Origin: Apostichopus japonicus
Taxonomy: Eukaryota; Echinodermata; Holothuroidea; Aspidochirotida; Stichopodidae
Assembly (NCBI RefSeq): GCF_037975245.1
Contig: NC_092574.1
Coordinates: 4,768,713 to 4,832,712, forward strand
Length of the DNA: 64,000 bases
Direction of reading: 5' to 3'
The notes under the pieces were generated by a model, which was not told the origin of the DNA, made no database searches, and worked only from the letters and a program-made list of their open reading frames with translations. Numbering within the stretch: position 1 is the stretch's first letter; each line of letters starts with the position of its first letter. The translations under genes and the position numbers were made by a program. Below are positions 1 to 12,960 of this stretch, piece after piece.

Positions 1-2095
1 ACCCTGCAAGGGCGATCAAGATTGTAGTGTGGATGCCTGCACTCAGATCAAACCCCACAATGGTTATCTTCCTCTCGGGAGGGGGGGGGGACGAATCCTT
101 ACCCTGCAAGGGCAATTATCAATGATTGACCGGAGATATCCGGTTACTGAACCCTGTCACTTCTGCATAAAATGGTGCAGAAAAATTTTATCAGAACAAA
201 ACTCCCCCATAGTGAATAGTAGACAACCTTTGTAACCTGCTTGTGATTGGGTAAATGTTCCCTTTCCATCGATGATCCACCTTGTGTTCTCAAATGTGGA
301 CACGCCCTGGTTCAACTATATCATCTATCCGGGGTAACACAGGATCCTGATGCTCTTTGTATTCCCAAATGTGAGCAAGGCTAGAAGAGGTATCGGTTGA
401 CTGGTCCCATGAAAATGAAATGTCACACCGAGGACCCACTTATTATTAAAGTTAATTGTTATGAATTTACTAAACTGTAAATCAAACCAGGAACTGCTAC
501 CCTCAATCCTTGATGAAACTATTTTCCTCTTGGTTGATTGGCAATATTCTCTTTTGACATTGTTTTCTTCCAGAAAAATCTAATTTGTGTCCTTTGGAGG
601 AAACCAAACCCTGCATACAAAATGTAGCAAGGAATTGCATTTACCTTTTGGCTTGCGGGTTTCCTGAATTAGTTTACAGTGCGTTGTTTGAAGCTCTCAT
701 AGAATCATAGCACTTTCTTGTTTTAAAAATTGATTACTTGAATTTTGAGCCTGGATCTGGAAATGCAAAGGAAACTACATGAAATCCTCTTCTCTGTAAT
801 GAAAGATAAATTAATATAAGAGCCTGTACACTGTAACTAAATCAATACTTTCATATGTATACATATATTTAAAACTACAGTATTATCGAAAGGAAACCCA
901 TTCTTCTGTTAATTTTCAACGTGGCAGCCGAGGTGGTATAGAAAGTTTTGCAATTCAGTCAGTCAGTAGAACTTTGTCAATTAATTGGCAAAGGTGATAG
1001 CACTTTAATTTCCGTCTGTCTAGTAAATCTGACAATTTAGTACGGCTGGTTGCTTTCTGTTAGGATAGGCTACCCATACTAAATCTTTGTTAAAGACTGC
1101 TGTGCAGTCAGACAAAACTCTGTTCAAAGTCAGTATTTTTGTATCGAAAGTTCTATAGACCACAACTGACATTGGTTCATTGACAGTGTGAATCCGGATT
1201 TTTTTTAGTCTGATAATTTCTCTTTTGTTAGCTATATATCTATTGATCTTTTGTTGTCCGTTTAGTTCCGTTCAGTGCAGTATGGGACTGGCTTTCTTGG
1301 TCAGGATATGAGTAAGGTTAGGATTTCCTTCAAGAGCTAGTGTATTATAAGTACTGTCAACCAGCTCTTAACATGTATCACATTGCCTAAGCCGACTTCA
1401 GCTTCAGAAAAGACCAGTATGACCTTTCGGCTTGCCATAGACTGCTGCTGCTGACAATGGGAGATCCATGCTTCTCCTCCAATTGGTGAAACATTGGTGC
1501 TTTAATTCATGAAGTATATAAACTGCTGGATAGCAGTCTCCCTAATGATGTGGTTCCATAGCCCAAAGTAGAGTAGGAATCGAACTTGAACTCAAGTTTA
1601 CAAGCTAGTTCCTGGTGAAACAGGAAATATTGGTGTAACAGTTAGTTCTTCTTTGGAGGCAAAGTTTGATGGTATGTGGTAAGTTGAGGTAGCTTGGACA
1701 AGGAAAAACTACTGATCATAGTCTGCAAATGACTGTGACAGTATTTTACACTACCTTTCGCATTTTGTGTGCTGTAGTTTGTTCACAACATGTATAAGAT
1801 TGTCACGGGTTAAGGGAAGACAATAACTACGAGGGACGAACTGGTGGTTTGGGCCGTGTATTAACAAAACCAAAAAACCCTGGTAACAAAAGAGTACACG
1901 GTTTCATTGCATCTTCTCTAAGCAGACATGACCAACATCTGCCATTCATGCTTAAGTATGCAAATAATGTGATTCCTGTAACATAAGGATCGCCCATGAA
2001 TTTAGAGATGAATATTTACAGTTCATGGCATAATTACAATATACACAATTTTACATTACGTTTATGGTGAAACTAGACATTTGAGTATAAGAATC

Positions 2096-2160
2096 CGGTT
2101 GCTTGTGAGGTCAAAGCTCATTTGAGGTCACCAGAGGTCAAACTTTGAAAACCCTTTTAC
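2096..2160. repeat. Dispersed AGGTCA-rich repeat copy
   Basis: This copy has three AGGTCA half-sites (2108, 2125, 2135), the last two separated by CCAG, which is a DR4 arrangement. It is followed by the phrase 'aactttgaaaaccctt'. Similar phrases recur near 5430-5470, 17500-17545, 17630-17665, 39040-39220, 39300-39370 and 41098-41140. It therefore looks like a dispersed repeat family rather than a local accident. Confidence 0.55.
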
Positions 2161-4247
2161 GTGATATCTAATGATGGGTATCGTGGAAACTTCTCATACT
2201 TAAGTGTGTGGATGCATCACATCGAGTACAAGACCCCTATTTGGTGGAGGTATGTATTGTCACATGCACTACAGTAGACTGACCTGTGTTTACCATGCCA
2301 TAGTGTAATTGTACATCAAAGTAGTGGTTTGGGTCATTATATTGTAACAGCTATTTCTGGTTTACAAGCAGAAGTCTAGTGCAATGAAGTCATCGAAACA
2401 TCATTTTGCATTCTGGTTTTACTGGTTGCATCATATTCTTAGCCGTGATTAATAAGATAAAAGAATCTATGGTCTTTGTAGATGCAGACCCTGGACTGAT
2501 TGTGACATGCTCATCCCAGTAACCAGCAAGTCATCTTTTAAGCCCCCTCTGAGGTGAACAGTTTTTGACTTTTACTGCTGAGAGTAGCTTACAATGTCAG
2601 TAAATACCTTCTTCTCTCCCTTAAATGTTTTGACTAATAGAAATCTAAACAAGCCCTTCACTCACAACCCAAGCCTGACCTAATACTGCAATTCTGTTAG
2701 TATTGTGCAAAAAGGCAAGTAAGTCTTAAAAGGCTGATTTTCCTCACAAAATTACCTCCCTATTTTGAGGTCATTTAGATGGAAATTTGATCTGGTTGTC
2801 ATGGTGCCAAGTTTGCAACCCAACTGAGCAGCTCCTGTGTTGTCTCCCTGCTGCATCTATGCACACATAACACAACCCTGGAGCTGACGACAATCCTGTA
2901 CAAAGTACAGTTGTGACCAAGATATTGCCAACACAGGCTGCTACAATGTGTATGAGACATACTACTACTGCATGTTATACTCAAGTTGGCTTTGTGTGTA
3001 CACTAGTTGTTGAAGCCACACAGTAACAATACTGCTGTATACAAGTGTACTGCTTGGTATGATATGTGCCATATACCGTATACCCAATGTATTGTTAGCT
3101 GTTGTTGTGTTGTGTGTGAAAGCGTGTGGATTGTTTTCTTGAAACCTAGTGTGCTCAAGTCATGGATGCCATGTTATTCAGAATTGATAAAGGGATGTGT
3201 GTGGAAGTGATCATAGTTGGTTACAGGAGCTTGATGACTTTATAACAAGTTAGGTGTGCAGAGGGACATCACAACTAGTTCTATGTCACCCTTACTGTAG
3301 GCTATACTATTATTAAAACTGTTACAGCAGAGCAAGTAGTCTATGAGGAGAAATTTATTTTTTCTTGTTCCTAAGAAAAGTAGAGATTATATGAAGCAAA
3401 AGAAAAAAGCAAATACAAATTAATCAAAGTTGGTAGCAAAAATAATAACATAAAGAATGTTTCCCGCTGTCATTTTTCTGTAAGGTTATCGTAGTATGTA
3501 GAGTATGGGAAGGGTATTGTGATTTGCAGTGTTACATGTATGAATTGTGCCCTCAGTCCTTTGTGGGGGAAAACATCATTTTCTCTATGAGTCATAGTCA
3601 ACTTGGAGTAGCAGTTATATCCATCGTGGATATATATCCATCTCAGGCTCCAGTAATTAGCGATGTCATTGGATTATATGAATCTGTTGCCCTGGTTACA
3701 TGGTTACAATTTGTATTATTTGCATGCAAGCACAATGGAGCTCTATGTAAAGTGTTCACTCATGTGCTTCACTGTTTAAAAATAAGTGTACAGTACCTAG
3801 TTAACGAGGCTGCTGTATGATTCTCAATAATTCGTAAATGAATCTAAGAAATGCACTATCAGACCTAGTAATATTGCATTTCAACATATGTGCAGTGAAT
3901 AATGAGGAAATAGTAGTGACAACTGCAAGCCATCAGCCAAAATTGGAATATTTACAGGCCTCTTTCCTTCCTGAAGTGTGACAAAGGCATATCAATCAAT
4001 TCCATGGGGGCACATTATGCAGTAGTTAAGGCCAGTGCTCTGTAAACCACCATGTTTGCCCATAAATGAAAACATAGCAAAATGCAAAAACACTAAATAC
4101 CATATGTATCCATCTTAGTTGAAAGATGGCCTGCCTTGCTGTACCTCTATGACAATATTCTAAGTTCACAAAGGGGAATTTTCATAAAGTTGTGAATATG
4201 TTGCAAGTACATTTTTTAACCTCCCTCATGTAGACAATTGTTACACT

Positions 4248-4437
4248 TCAATGCTATCCGTTGTTTTATTTCTGATGTTACCTCCACACCCCGTGAAGAG
4301 GATCGTAACACTGCAATGCTTGTATCCATTGTTTATTTCTGATGTTACCTCCACACCCCGTGAAGACGATCGTAACACTGCAATGCTTGTATCAATTGTT
4401 TATTTCTGATGTTACCTCCACATCCCGTGAAGACGAC
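4248..4437. repeat. 68-bp tandem repeat, about 3 copies
   Basis: The landmark GATGTTACCTCCACA recurs at about 4274, 4341 and 4409, a period of 68 bp. Copies differ by a few substitutions. Nothing coding is associated with it. Confidence 0.85.
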
Positions 4438-7400
4438 AGAAATATGAGAGTACAATTCTACTGTCTAATGTGTTTGTAGTTCCGTGCAATACTGTAGAAC
4501 TCTCCAGTCATGAAGTAGAACACAAAGCTAGAGTTCATGTCTTGTAATTGTTCCTCATGGGGGTTGCAGGTTGTGGAAGTGCTGGCTTATTTAAATCTAG
4601 CCAACAACTCAGTGGAAAGTGGCCATATGATGTATATTATGAATAGTTCACTCTTATCTGTCTCTTCAACAAGACACATCATCTAAGTTGTTCTACTATG
4701 GACTGACTGCAAACAGTAAAGAACAATGATTGTGCTCCACTCTTCATTGTCTCCCCTCCGGCCCTTGTCTCCTGTCCCTTATCCCCCTCACCCCAGTAAC
4801 TTCTCTTCCAAATGTGCACTAAATTAATTACCTTCATAGTAGCTGCCAGCAGCAATCCATTAAGAGTATTAGATTGTTTTGTTTGCCTTAAACAAGACCC
4901 CACAGAATGAGTATATATTTGAAAAAAGCAAACAAGAAGTAATAGAGACTGCAAACTTTCCCACAAGAAACACATATTTATTTAGAGTATCATCACAAAC
5001 ACCAAGCCTGCTGACCACATATGTGTCTTGTGCATTCGGCAGAAATTTGTGCAGTGTTAGGTTTAACTTTACCTGCTTTATCAGTGGGGTATGTGATAAG
5101 AATTCCTAAGATTGAAAAATGGTAGATGTAGAAGTATTTGAAGGGGCATAGAAGTGCATAGAAGCCCCCTGTGATATCTTTAAATACAAGACATCCAAAC
5201 TAGATTCCCCACTTAACACTGACATACATTATTTATCCCAAATGTTGTTAAAATGACCATACAGTAGGTACCATTGATTTCTCATTCTCTCCTAATACGG
5301 AAAGAATCCATGCAATGCTGATGGCATGTGTGGCTGCTATGTATGCACCTGGATTTGTGAACATGGCTTAATTTCATATTTGGTGTGTACATTAATCTCA
5401 GTGAGTGAAAGAATTATATTTCCATAGAGATCAAAGGTCATCGGAGATACACCAGAGGTCTAAGAGTGAACATGTCACTCCAAAAGTAAAGCTCAAGTAC
5501 GAACTGAATGCTTGATATATGTATACACGTCCATCTTAGAAAGAGTAAACATATTTTGTGTTCATTGGAGGCCAATACGTAACGGTACTTACTACAAATT
5601 AACTCGTGCTGCAAAAAAAAAATTCAAAATATTTTAATTTTACCTGTGTTTCTTGTCAGCTATCTTATCGTTTCAATGTAAACTATTCTTCATGTTTGTG
5701 GCTATTTCGTGCTACTAGCATGTATATACACAGTGTAACAGTGTAAAGTGGGCATAGCCTACTGTGCAATGTGGAGTCTTAATGTTAGTTCACAAGGCGT
5801 CACCTTAAGCCCACTCCTAGCAGTCACTGCAGTGACTGTGTTAGCTATCACAAAACTGGAGCAGGCCCATTTAATTCAATGCATGACTAATGAAATAGTA
5901 CTAGACCATGTAATTTCATGATAGAGTTTTCGAAAATCAGATTTTTTTCAATATGGTAGAATGCCATTAGACACCATAATTTTGCAAACTGGTCTTCGCC
6001 AAGGTGGATAGGCTTCTGTTCTGCAAACAAATATACATTAGGATAGTCACCATGTGTAAAAGAATATGATCGAAATCATTTGGTTGTAGATGATGCAAAC
6101 ATTTTATGTAGTTGAAAATTATGAGAATACATACACGTATGCGGTATATACCAGTATTGTCGTATTGAAACTTTCTCATACTTTAAATGTGAAAATCCCA
6201 GTAGGAAAGCTCTAGATGACCTGTATGCTTTGTAAGTGGATCCACTTTAATGAGTATTAGAACTTCATAATTATTTGTGGGGGGGGGGGGGGGTCAAAGG
6301 ACATGAGCAGTCAACAGTGGTTTTAGGCTGAAAACTCCAAAAATAGAGCTTGGCTTCAACTGTGGAATGATTCACCCTTAGAATCCTATTTTGTCTGTGG
6401 AGGTCAAAGAAAATTTGGTATCATTTGAGTGAAAAAATACCTTGTAAACACAATAAATCCAGCTATAGCCTAGGATGGATGAACCAAATGTCTTTGTCTT
6501 CACGAGAGCAAAAACCTTGCAATTAAACGATTAAAGTGGCAAATCTTTTCCGCAGTGTTAGATTATTAAGTAATCAGTCGCATTAATTAAGACATTATTT
6601 TGTAAAGAATTTAGGACTGAGTAGATCGATCCTTTGATAGTATTTGTCTTGTTTTCTGAGGTTCCTCAATCAGTTCCTAAATTTCTAGTTTTCTTTGCCC
6701 TTTCAGTGTTTCTTCATAACAGTATCACTGTACACGTTAACTATGTGTCGTAGAAAGTTCAAGTGGAGGGTATCTTCACATGACTGCCCAGTTTGAGTTG
6801 TTCCTCATATTACCTGTCAGACAAGCAAACTGGTCAACCAGTTCGCTTGTAACAGGAAATACACTCACTCTCAGACCTAACTTGCAGATAGTTACTTACA
6901 CTTACAGCCTGCAGAAATTGTCACAAGTCTGGTCTTACATTGCAATGTACTGTAGCATTAATGAGTGACTGTGTTCAATGGAAGCCTCCAGTTTGTCAAA
7001 AAAGGTACTCAAGAAAACAGATGGAAACAGAAATGTATATATACTTGTACAACAATTGCACAGTTTCTTGTGAGTGAAAGTTGAAATTGCAACAAGCTCT
7101 TGGCTAAATTTAAATGAAATTTATGATTAATCGTAGGCGTAAGTAACAGTTTCAGGATTTCTTGTAATAGAGGCGGTAAATGGTTTGTTTCACTGGAGGG
7201 CTTGGGCATACCTGGGGAGGGAGGGGGGGTGGGGGTGTGTGGGCATGGTCGCCCTGAATTTTTTGTAAATGATCTAGTACTGTCAATCATCCTAACAAAG
7301 ATATTAGATAATAATGCTACTGTATGTTAAATAGGCAGAAGAACTTTATTTGTTGCTTAATTTAGTATTCACAGCCAATTTTTCAATTTCAGATGATTGC

Positions 7401-7703
7401 ATGGGTTACAAAAGTTGGATTGCAATCATTGTATTGTTGATTCCTCTCTTAAACAGTGAGGTGGCGATGTTGGTAATGCAGAGTTTATTTCAACAAAAAA
7501 TTTAAATTGCACATCATGAACATTTTTCATAACCCATCATATGAAGTGAACAAGAAAGGTATATAGTGACTATTTAAGAAAAAATTATGTTCTTGTTCGA
7601 TTCTGTTTCCACAAGTCTGCAAACCTCTCTGTGTAGTCTTTCTATCGGGCAGTTTCTTTAGAAAACTGACAAAACCATTTTCCTTTTTTTTGTCCATTTA
7701 CAG

Positions 7704-10115
7704 ACGAAATCAAATGAAAGAAAGAGAACGTTTGAGGAATCTTCTGGATCTGAGAGTTTTGACCAAGACACCAGCCAGATGTCTTACAATACAACTCATA
7801 CATCTGAGGATCAACATGCTAAGAAGCAATGTACAGCCATTTCAATTGAGATTGTGGATACCTCCAATAATCCGACAAACGTCAAAGTGACCGCCACAAT
7901 CCAATCGGGATCCGACTCAAAACGGGAAGGTGTCGGTCAAAACAACTCCGGCCAAAGTTATGTCAGTAATGTCCTAGACATTAGGCAAGGTGGGAGTCAG
8001 TCTGAGAAGGACCAAAATGGAGATCTCAGCTCCACCTCTGACCTTGGCAACCTCTTTGAGGTAGGTTGTACCCCAGGAGGGGACAATACTGATGTGATCA
8101 AGCTCATTGAACAGGGAGACATCGAGAAGCTTATGACACTGTATGGCAATGGTAACGTCCAGAACATCGCACAGATGCTCACGAAGATCATCGAAGAATC
8201 CAACCAAGAGCTGAAGGAATGTTCTGCGCCGGGTAGCAACCTCCCCCCTAACCAAGAGAAAGGGGACGTGAAAGAGGAGGAAGGGGAGGACACGAAGAAG
8301 TCGTCGGACGAAGGATGCTTAAAGACCGAAGAGGCTGCTCCTACCATGACGAGAACAGCCGGGGCGGCGACGAACATGAATCCGCAAATGGAGCCACCGC
8401 CGAACATGAACGTTTCTGAGGCCTTCCAAGCACAACAATCGCTTCCTAGTATTCAAGAACTCAAAAAGCCAACCACATCTGCCATGCCTCCTGCCTCAGG
8501 CTTTAACCGAACACTTAAAGTGGAAAACAACATTCAGAATGTGCCTTCAGGAATTTATCCTCCATGTAACAGTATGCCTAGAGTGCCAATGTCCTCTGCT
8601 CTTTCGGGTATGGCGGCCTCTCTCTCCGGACCACAGTCACACATGTTGACCAACGCCGCTCAGCCTCCTACCAATAGCATCATTAACTCCATCAATCCAG
8701 CCAGCAATATGTATCAGAACAACGGTCATTTCAATTCGTCGACGCTGCAGCCCGCTTCGAGGTTGTCGCACAGGACCTCAGTCAGTAACTTTCCCAATCC
8801 ACAACAGTCGAATCCTAGTAACCAATTAGCCCAAATTCTCAAAGGACAACAAGGAACCAACTCATTTCTTCCAAATCTGGCAAACAATCTAAGCAACGGT
8901 AGGCCGTCAGGAATCCCTGTCAACAACAACGCTGCGTTCTTGACCAACAACAAGCATTACTTACCGCAGCAGCAGAGAATGACCCAGGAGCAATTCAGGA
9001 TCATGAAAGAGAAGGCTATACGGCAGCGTCTGCAATCGCAACAGTTACAAGCTATGAACCAACACATCAGAGGTCCACCGCCCCCCTACACAAAGGTACA
9101 ACCCAATGCTCCTCCTATGAATTATTCCAGCATGCCAGGGAGAAGCATGTCCGGCGCACTCAATCGCGCCTTGTCCACTGGCATGCAGGGTGGGGGGATC
9201 AACGGTGGTATTCCGCAGGATAACATGAACGGACTAGTTCATCTAGGTACTCAGCCTAACCTTCAGCAGCAGTCGCCACAGATGGCTGCTCAGATGGCCA
9301 ATCAGGCCAGACTCAGGGTCGGTGGGATCCCGGGCATGAGGCAGATGATGCCCCAGCGAAGCATAGCCAATCGAGACCTGGTCAACAGGCAGCAAAACAT
9401 TTCCATGCCCGCCAGGCAACGAATGGGCATGAGAGCTCCAGGTGTGGTACGGCAGGAGCAGGTGATGCCCCAACAGCAGCAGCAGCCGCAACAGCAACCT
9501 CAGCAGATGCCTATACACCAGATGAGGAGAATGGTAGGAAATACCCAGGTGGGTCCCCCAGTCCAGCAGCAGATGAATACTGCCGGCCACCCCCACGTAG
9601 GGGGGAACAATGACCCATGGCAGAATTCTAATAATACCATTCAATCTATGAACAACATGCCCATGCAAACTCAAGGCATAAATCAGCAGCAGCAGCCTGG
9701 TAACTCCAGTATGAACCAGTTCCACGGTCTCAATAGCTCTATGCAGACAGTGGTCAACGTCCAGACCAGCCAGAACACGTCCCAGAATATAAACATTCAA
9801 ACCTCAGTGCAGGCAGTACTCCACCAGCCTCAACAAAGCTACAGCACTGCCCTTAACAACCAGCAAAGATTACTTCATCATCAACAACAGCAGCAGCAAC
9901 AGCAACAAGCTGCTCTACAGTCTAGATTGGCCCAAGCAGCCCCCAATATGACCATCAACCCACCAATGGGTATGAACGCAGGTCACTCGAACCAGGGCAT
10001 GATGGGTACGGTACAGATGGGCGGCGGGGGTAACCTCCGCCCCCCTCATGCTGTCCAGTCTAGCACTTCCATCGATCTGGAACTCCTAGATAACATCATT
10101 AGGAAAGATACATGA
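7704..10115 (+). CDS. 3' coding exon of a Gln/Asn/Met-rich transcriptional coactivator, Mastermind-like candidate (partial)
   Basis: A splice acceptor (pyrimidine tract then ACAG at 7700-7703) opens a frame of 803 codons that runs to TGA at 10113-10115. The first internal Met is at 7779, but the frame is open back to the acceptor (TKSNERKRTFEESSGSES), so upstream exons are missing. The protein is low-complexity: Gln runs near partial residues 588-600 and 726-737, many Met-Asn-Gln stretches, and no enzymatic domain. Recognisable pieces are a possible acidic/hydrophobic patch DLGNLFEVG (about 112), three psi-K-x-E SUMO-type sites (VKEE, LKTE, LKVE), a basic Gln helix MTQEQFRIMKEKAIRQRL (about 426) followed by RGPPPPYTK (about 455), and an amphipathic acidic C-terminus DLELLDNIIRKD. 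The Gln-helix/PPP-Y pair and terminal D-x-hydrophobic helix recall the activation half of Mastermind-like proteins, which co-activate Notch/CSL in the nucleus. The diagnostic N-terminal Notch-binding helix lies outside this exon. A p160/NCOA-type or other Q-rich coactivator is the alternative, although no LxxLL motif is seen. Confidence 0.6.
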   Translation, partial: TKSNERKRTFEESSGSESFDQDTSQMSYNTTHTSEDQHAKKQCTAISIEIVDTSNNPTNVKVTATIQSGSDSKREGVGQNNSGQSYVSNVLDIRQGGSQSEKDQNGDLSSTSDLGNLFEVGCTPGGDNTDVIKLIEQGDIEKLMTLYGNGNVQNIAQMLTKIIEESNQELKECSAPGSNLPPNQEKGDVKEEEGEDTKKSSDEGCLKTEEAAPTMTRTAGAATNMNPQMEPPPNMNVSEAFQAQQSLPSIQELKKPTTSAMPPASGFNRTLKVENNIQNVPSGIYPPCNSMPRVPMSSALSGMAASLSGPQSHMLTNAAQPPTNSIINSINPASNMYQNNGHFNSSTLQPASRLSHRTSVSNFPNPQQSNPSNQLAQILKGQQGTNSFLPNLANNLSNGRPSGIPVNNNAAFLTNNKHYLPQQQRMTQEQFRIMKEKAIRQRLQSQQLQAMNQHIRGPPPPYTKVQPNAPPMNYSSMPGRSMSGALNRALSTGMQGGGINGGIPQDNMNGLVHLGTQPNLQQQSPQMAAQMANQARLRVGGIPGMRQMMPQRSIANRDLVNRQQNISMPARQRMGMRAPGVVRQEQVMPQQQQQPQQQPQQMPIHQMRRMVGNTQVGPPVQQQMNTAGHPHVGGNNDPWQNSNNTIQSMNNMPMQTQGINQQQQPGNSSMNQFHGLNSSMQTVVNVQTSQNTSQNINIQTSVQAVLHQPQQSYSTALNNQQRLLHHQQQQQQQQQAALQSRLAQAAPNMTINPPMGMNAGHSNQGMMGTVQMGGGGNLRPPHAVQSSTSIDLELLDNIIRKDT

Positions 10116-10918
10116 TTGTTTCAAGCAAGGTATATATATATATGACCTACTCTAGGCAGTATTAAACAATGCATAGTATTCCAAGTTATAAAGGAAAGTG
10201 TTTAAAGACATCGACAGGTCTTGAGGAATATGATATTGCTTCTGAGGCATCTTGGTGGATGGTAGTAAGTAGTCAGTTTCTTTAATTGGACATCAGATTA
10301 CACTATGTTGTATCAGCTTAAAAAACACAGCATCTGGAAGTTGAGTGAAAATATATCAGTCTGAGGGTGCATGGTCGGTGTTTGGCTCAACTGTGGTACT
10401 GGAATATTGTTGTCTGACACACGTCTGGTCAGTTGAAACCAGATTGTACTGTGAAAAGGTTCAACAGTTGGATCATAAGATTCAGGTTTAGGCAATAGCA
10501 GTAAATTTGTTTGTGGTCCCCATATATTGAGACGTGAGCAAACCTGTCATGGCCATTTATTTTGGTTCTGCCACCATGTGTAAAGTTTGCAGAATTGGAG
10601 TGAAGGTGACATCTCACCCATTAGTCAGAATATCCCAATGTGATCTGCTCAGTTGAATGTAGGTAGTTAATCCTTACAAAGATGCAATGAAATCAATCCA
10701 AATTGACATAATTGTACATACAAGGATTGGGATTATTCACACAAGGATTTATTCACACATATTGTTAATATATCTGCATAGAATCTAAATAAGTATTGTC
10801 ATCCATGTACAGCTAAATCACATAAGGGTATTTTTAGTACTTCTACTGTATGGAGAAATCTGTAGGAATGAATTGTCAGAATTAAACTGACATTGATCTA
10901 ACCTTTAGGCTACTGTCA

Positions 10919-11600
10919 TATTATCTACATCATTAGTACTCACATGGAGTACCTTCATTACTCAGTAATCACATGCCTGCATCATTAGTACACACATGGT
11001 GTAACTTCATTACTCTGTGCACAGTAATCACATGCATGCATGCATCGTTAGTATTCACATGGAGTACCCTCATTAGTCAATGCACAGTTATCACATGCCT
11101 GCATCATTAGTACACACATGGTGTAACTTCATTACTCTGTGCACAGTAATCACATGCATGCATCGTTAGTATTCACATGGAGTACCCTCATTAGTCAATG
11201 CACAGTTATCACATGCCTGCATCATTAGTACTCACATGGAGTACCCTCATTAGTCAATGCACAGTTATCACATGCCTGCATCATTAGTACTCACATGGAG
11301 TACCCTCATTAGTCAATGTACAGTAATCACATGCCTGCATCATTAGTACACACATGGAGTACCTTCAGTACTCAGTATTACATGCCTGCATCATTATTAC
11401 TTACATGGAGTACATTCATTAGTATCATTAGTACTTACATGGAGTAAAGTTGATACTCTGTGCACAGTAATCACATGCCTGCATCGTTAGTACACACATG
11501 GAGTACCTTCATTACTCAGTAATCACATGCCTGCATCATTAGTATTCACATGGAGTACCTTCCTTAGTCAACGCACAGTAATCACATGCATGCATCATTT
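10919..11600. repeat. ~59-bp minisatellite, about 11 copies
   Basis: The unit centres on CACATGCCTGCATCATTAGT followed by ACATGGAGTACC and TCATTAGTCAATGCACAG. Spacing between clean copies is about 59-60 bp (for example 11212, 11271, 11330). Variants swap 'CTGCATC' for 'CATGCATC', and some copies lack the CACAG part. It lies in the presumed 3' UTR. Confidence 0.9.
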
Positions 11601-12339
11601 CAATTTTCAGTGTGGTTCATGTATGGAGAGCATTGTTACAATGAAGTAGGAGTATAGAAGTAATGATGTGATTCTATAAAGTACAGGCATAGAAAACAAC
11701 ACTTAACTGCTTCTCTCATTGAACCTTTCAGTAACCTATGTTGCTGTGGAATTAATATTTGGATATTATTTACACATTCTGAATTTCTGATGGCCTTTCC
11801 TTGGTGGCTGAATGTACATGAATATGCAAAAGAAGAACACATTGGAAGAATAAACAATAGTTTTTTTTACATATTTCATCGGTTTCTTCATGATTTGAAT
11901 CATGAGAGTTGACAAGCCAAGCTGATGATGGGCCTCATTATGGCAATTAGAGTTTGGTTTTAGCAAAAAGTCCACCCAAAATTAACAAAACGTGGCTATT
12001 AATTTTGAGTGACAGTATATCAGTAAGAGCACCACCCATCATTATCAATTGAATGTCTTCATAGATACATTAAATTGAGCTTTATCAAGCAATCACAGGT
12101 AACAAATTTAATTACCACTCAAGTGGATGCTTGTAACAATCATTTAAATTTTGATTGATTAAATTATAATGGTATCCTCTAGAATACTTTAATCAAGTTA
12201 ACCAAAGAAAAATTACTTACCTATGTAGTGTACTTAACATTTTAACCGTATCCAGTAACATATTAAGTATTTAATATCAGTATTATAACAAGGATGTTTA
12301 TGTTACTTCTTCCAGCACTAGTCATTGGGTATTTCTAGA

Positions 12340-12960
12340 CTTGCTTTAATGTTACCACTGGGGGTGTGATTGATACCTCTAAACCCACTTAATAGATTGG
12401 TCCTTCCTACCACTGTAGTATCCAGTCTGGACATCCATTAATGTAACCACTGGTGGTGATTGATACCTCTAAACCCACTTGAGTGGTTGGTCCTTCCTAT
12501 CACTGTAGTATGCAGTCTGGACATCCATTAATGTAACCACCAGTGATGGATACCTCTAAACCCACTTGAGTGGTTGGTCCTTCCTATCACTGTATAGTAT
12601 CCAGTCTGGACATCCATTAGTGTAACCATAAGGGGTCTGATACCCTTAAACCCACTCAAGTTGCTTGGTCCTTCTTATGACTGTAGTACAACCAGGGATG
12701 TGATGGATACCTCTAAACCCACTCGAGTGGTTGGTCCTTCCTACCACTGTAGTATGCAGTCTGGACATCCATTAATGTAACCACCAGTGATGGATACCTC
12801 TAAACCCACTTGAGTGGTTGGTCCTTGCTACCACTGTAGTATGCAGTCTGGACATCCATTAATGTAACCACTGGTGGTGATTGATTCCGCTAAACTCCCT
12901 CAAGTTGCTTGGTCTTACTTACCAGTGTAGCTTGCAGTCTAGACTACCTTAATGTATATA
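12340..12960. repeat. ~89-bp minisatellite, about 6 copies
   Basis: The landmark GGACATCCATTA recurs at about 12429, 12519, 12608, 12763 and 12850. Each unit contains ACCTCTAAACCCACT, then GTTGGTCCTTCCTA and CACTGTAGTATGCAGTCT. One copy is degenerate. It lies in the presumed 3' UTR. Confidence 0.9.

Larger units (their letters stand above)
1..7703. other. Non-coding stretch upstream of the coactivator exon
   Basis: No convincing exon was found on either strand. The open frames here are short, lack family resemblance and are not flanked by paired splice signals. Because the exon at 7704 begins at a splice acceptor, at least part of this stretch is probably the preceding intron of that gene. 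It holds one 68-bp tandem repeat (about 4248-4437), dispersed AGGTCA-rich repeat pieces (about 2100-2160, 5430-5470, 6290-6420) and a G-run at about 6279-6293. Small upstream exons could be missed by eye. Confidence 0.5.

Noticed and set aside
7690-7890. A basic-helix-like peptide RNQMKERERLRNLL suggesting a bHLH protein
   Set aside because: It is an out-of-frame reading across the splice acceptor; the long frame starting at 7704 is the real one.
9243-9800. Minus-strand 185-codon frame
   Set aside because: It is a shadow of the Gln/Met-rich coding exon on the plus strand.
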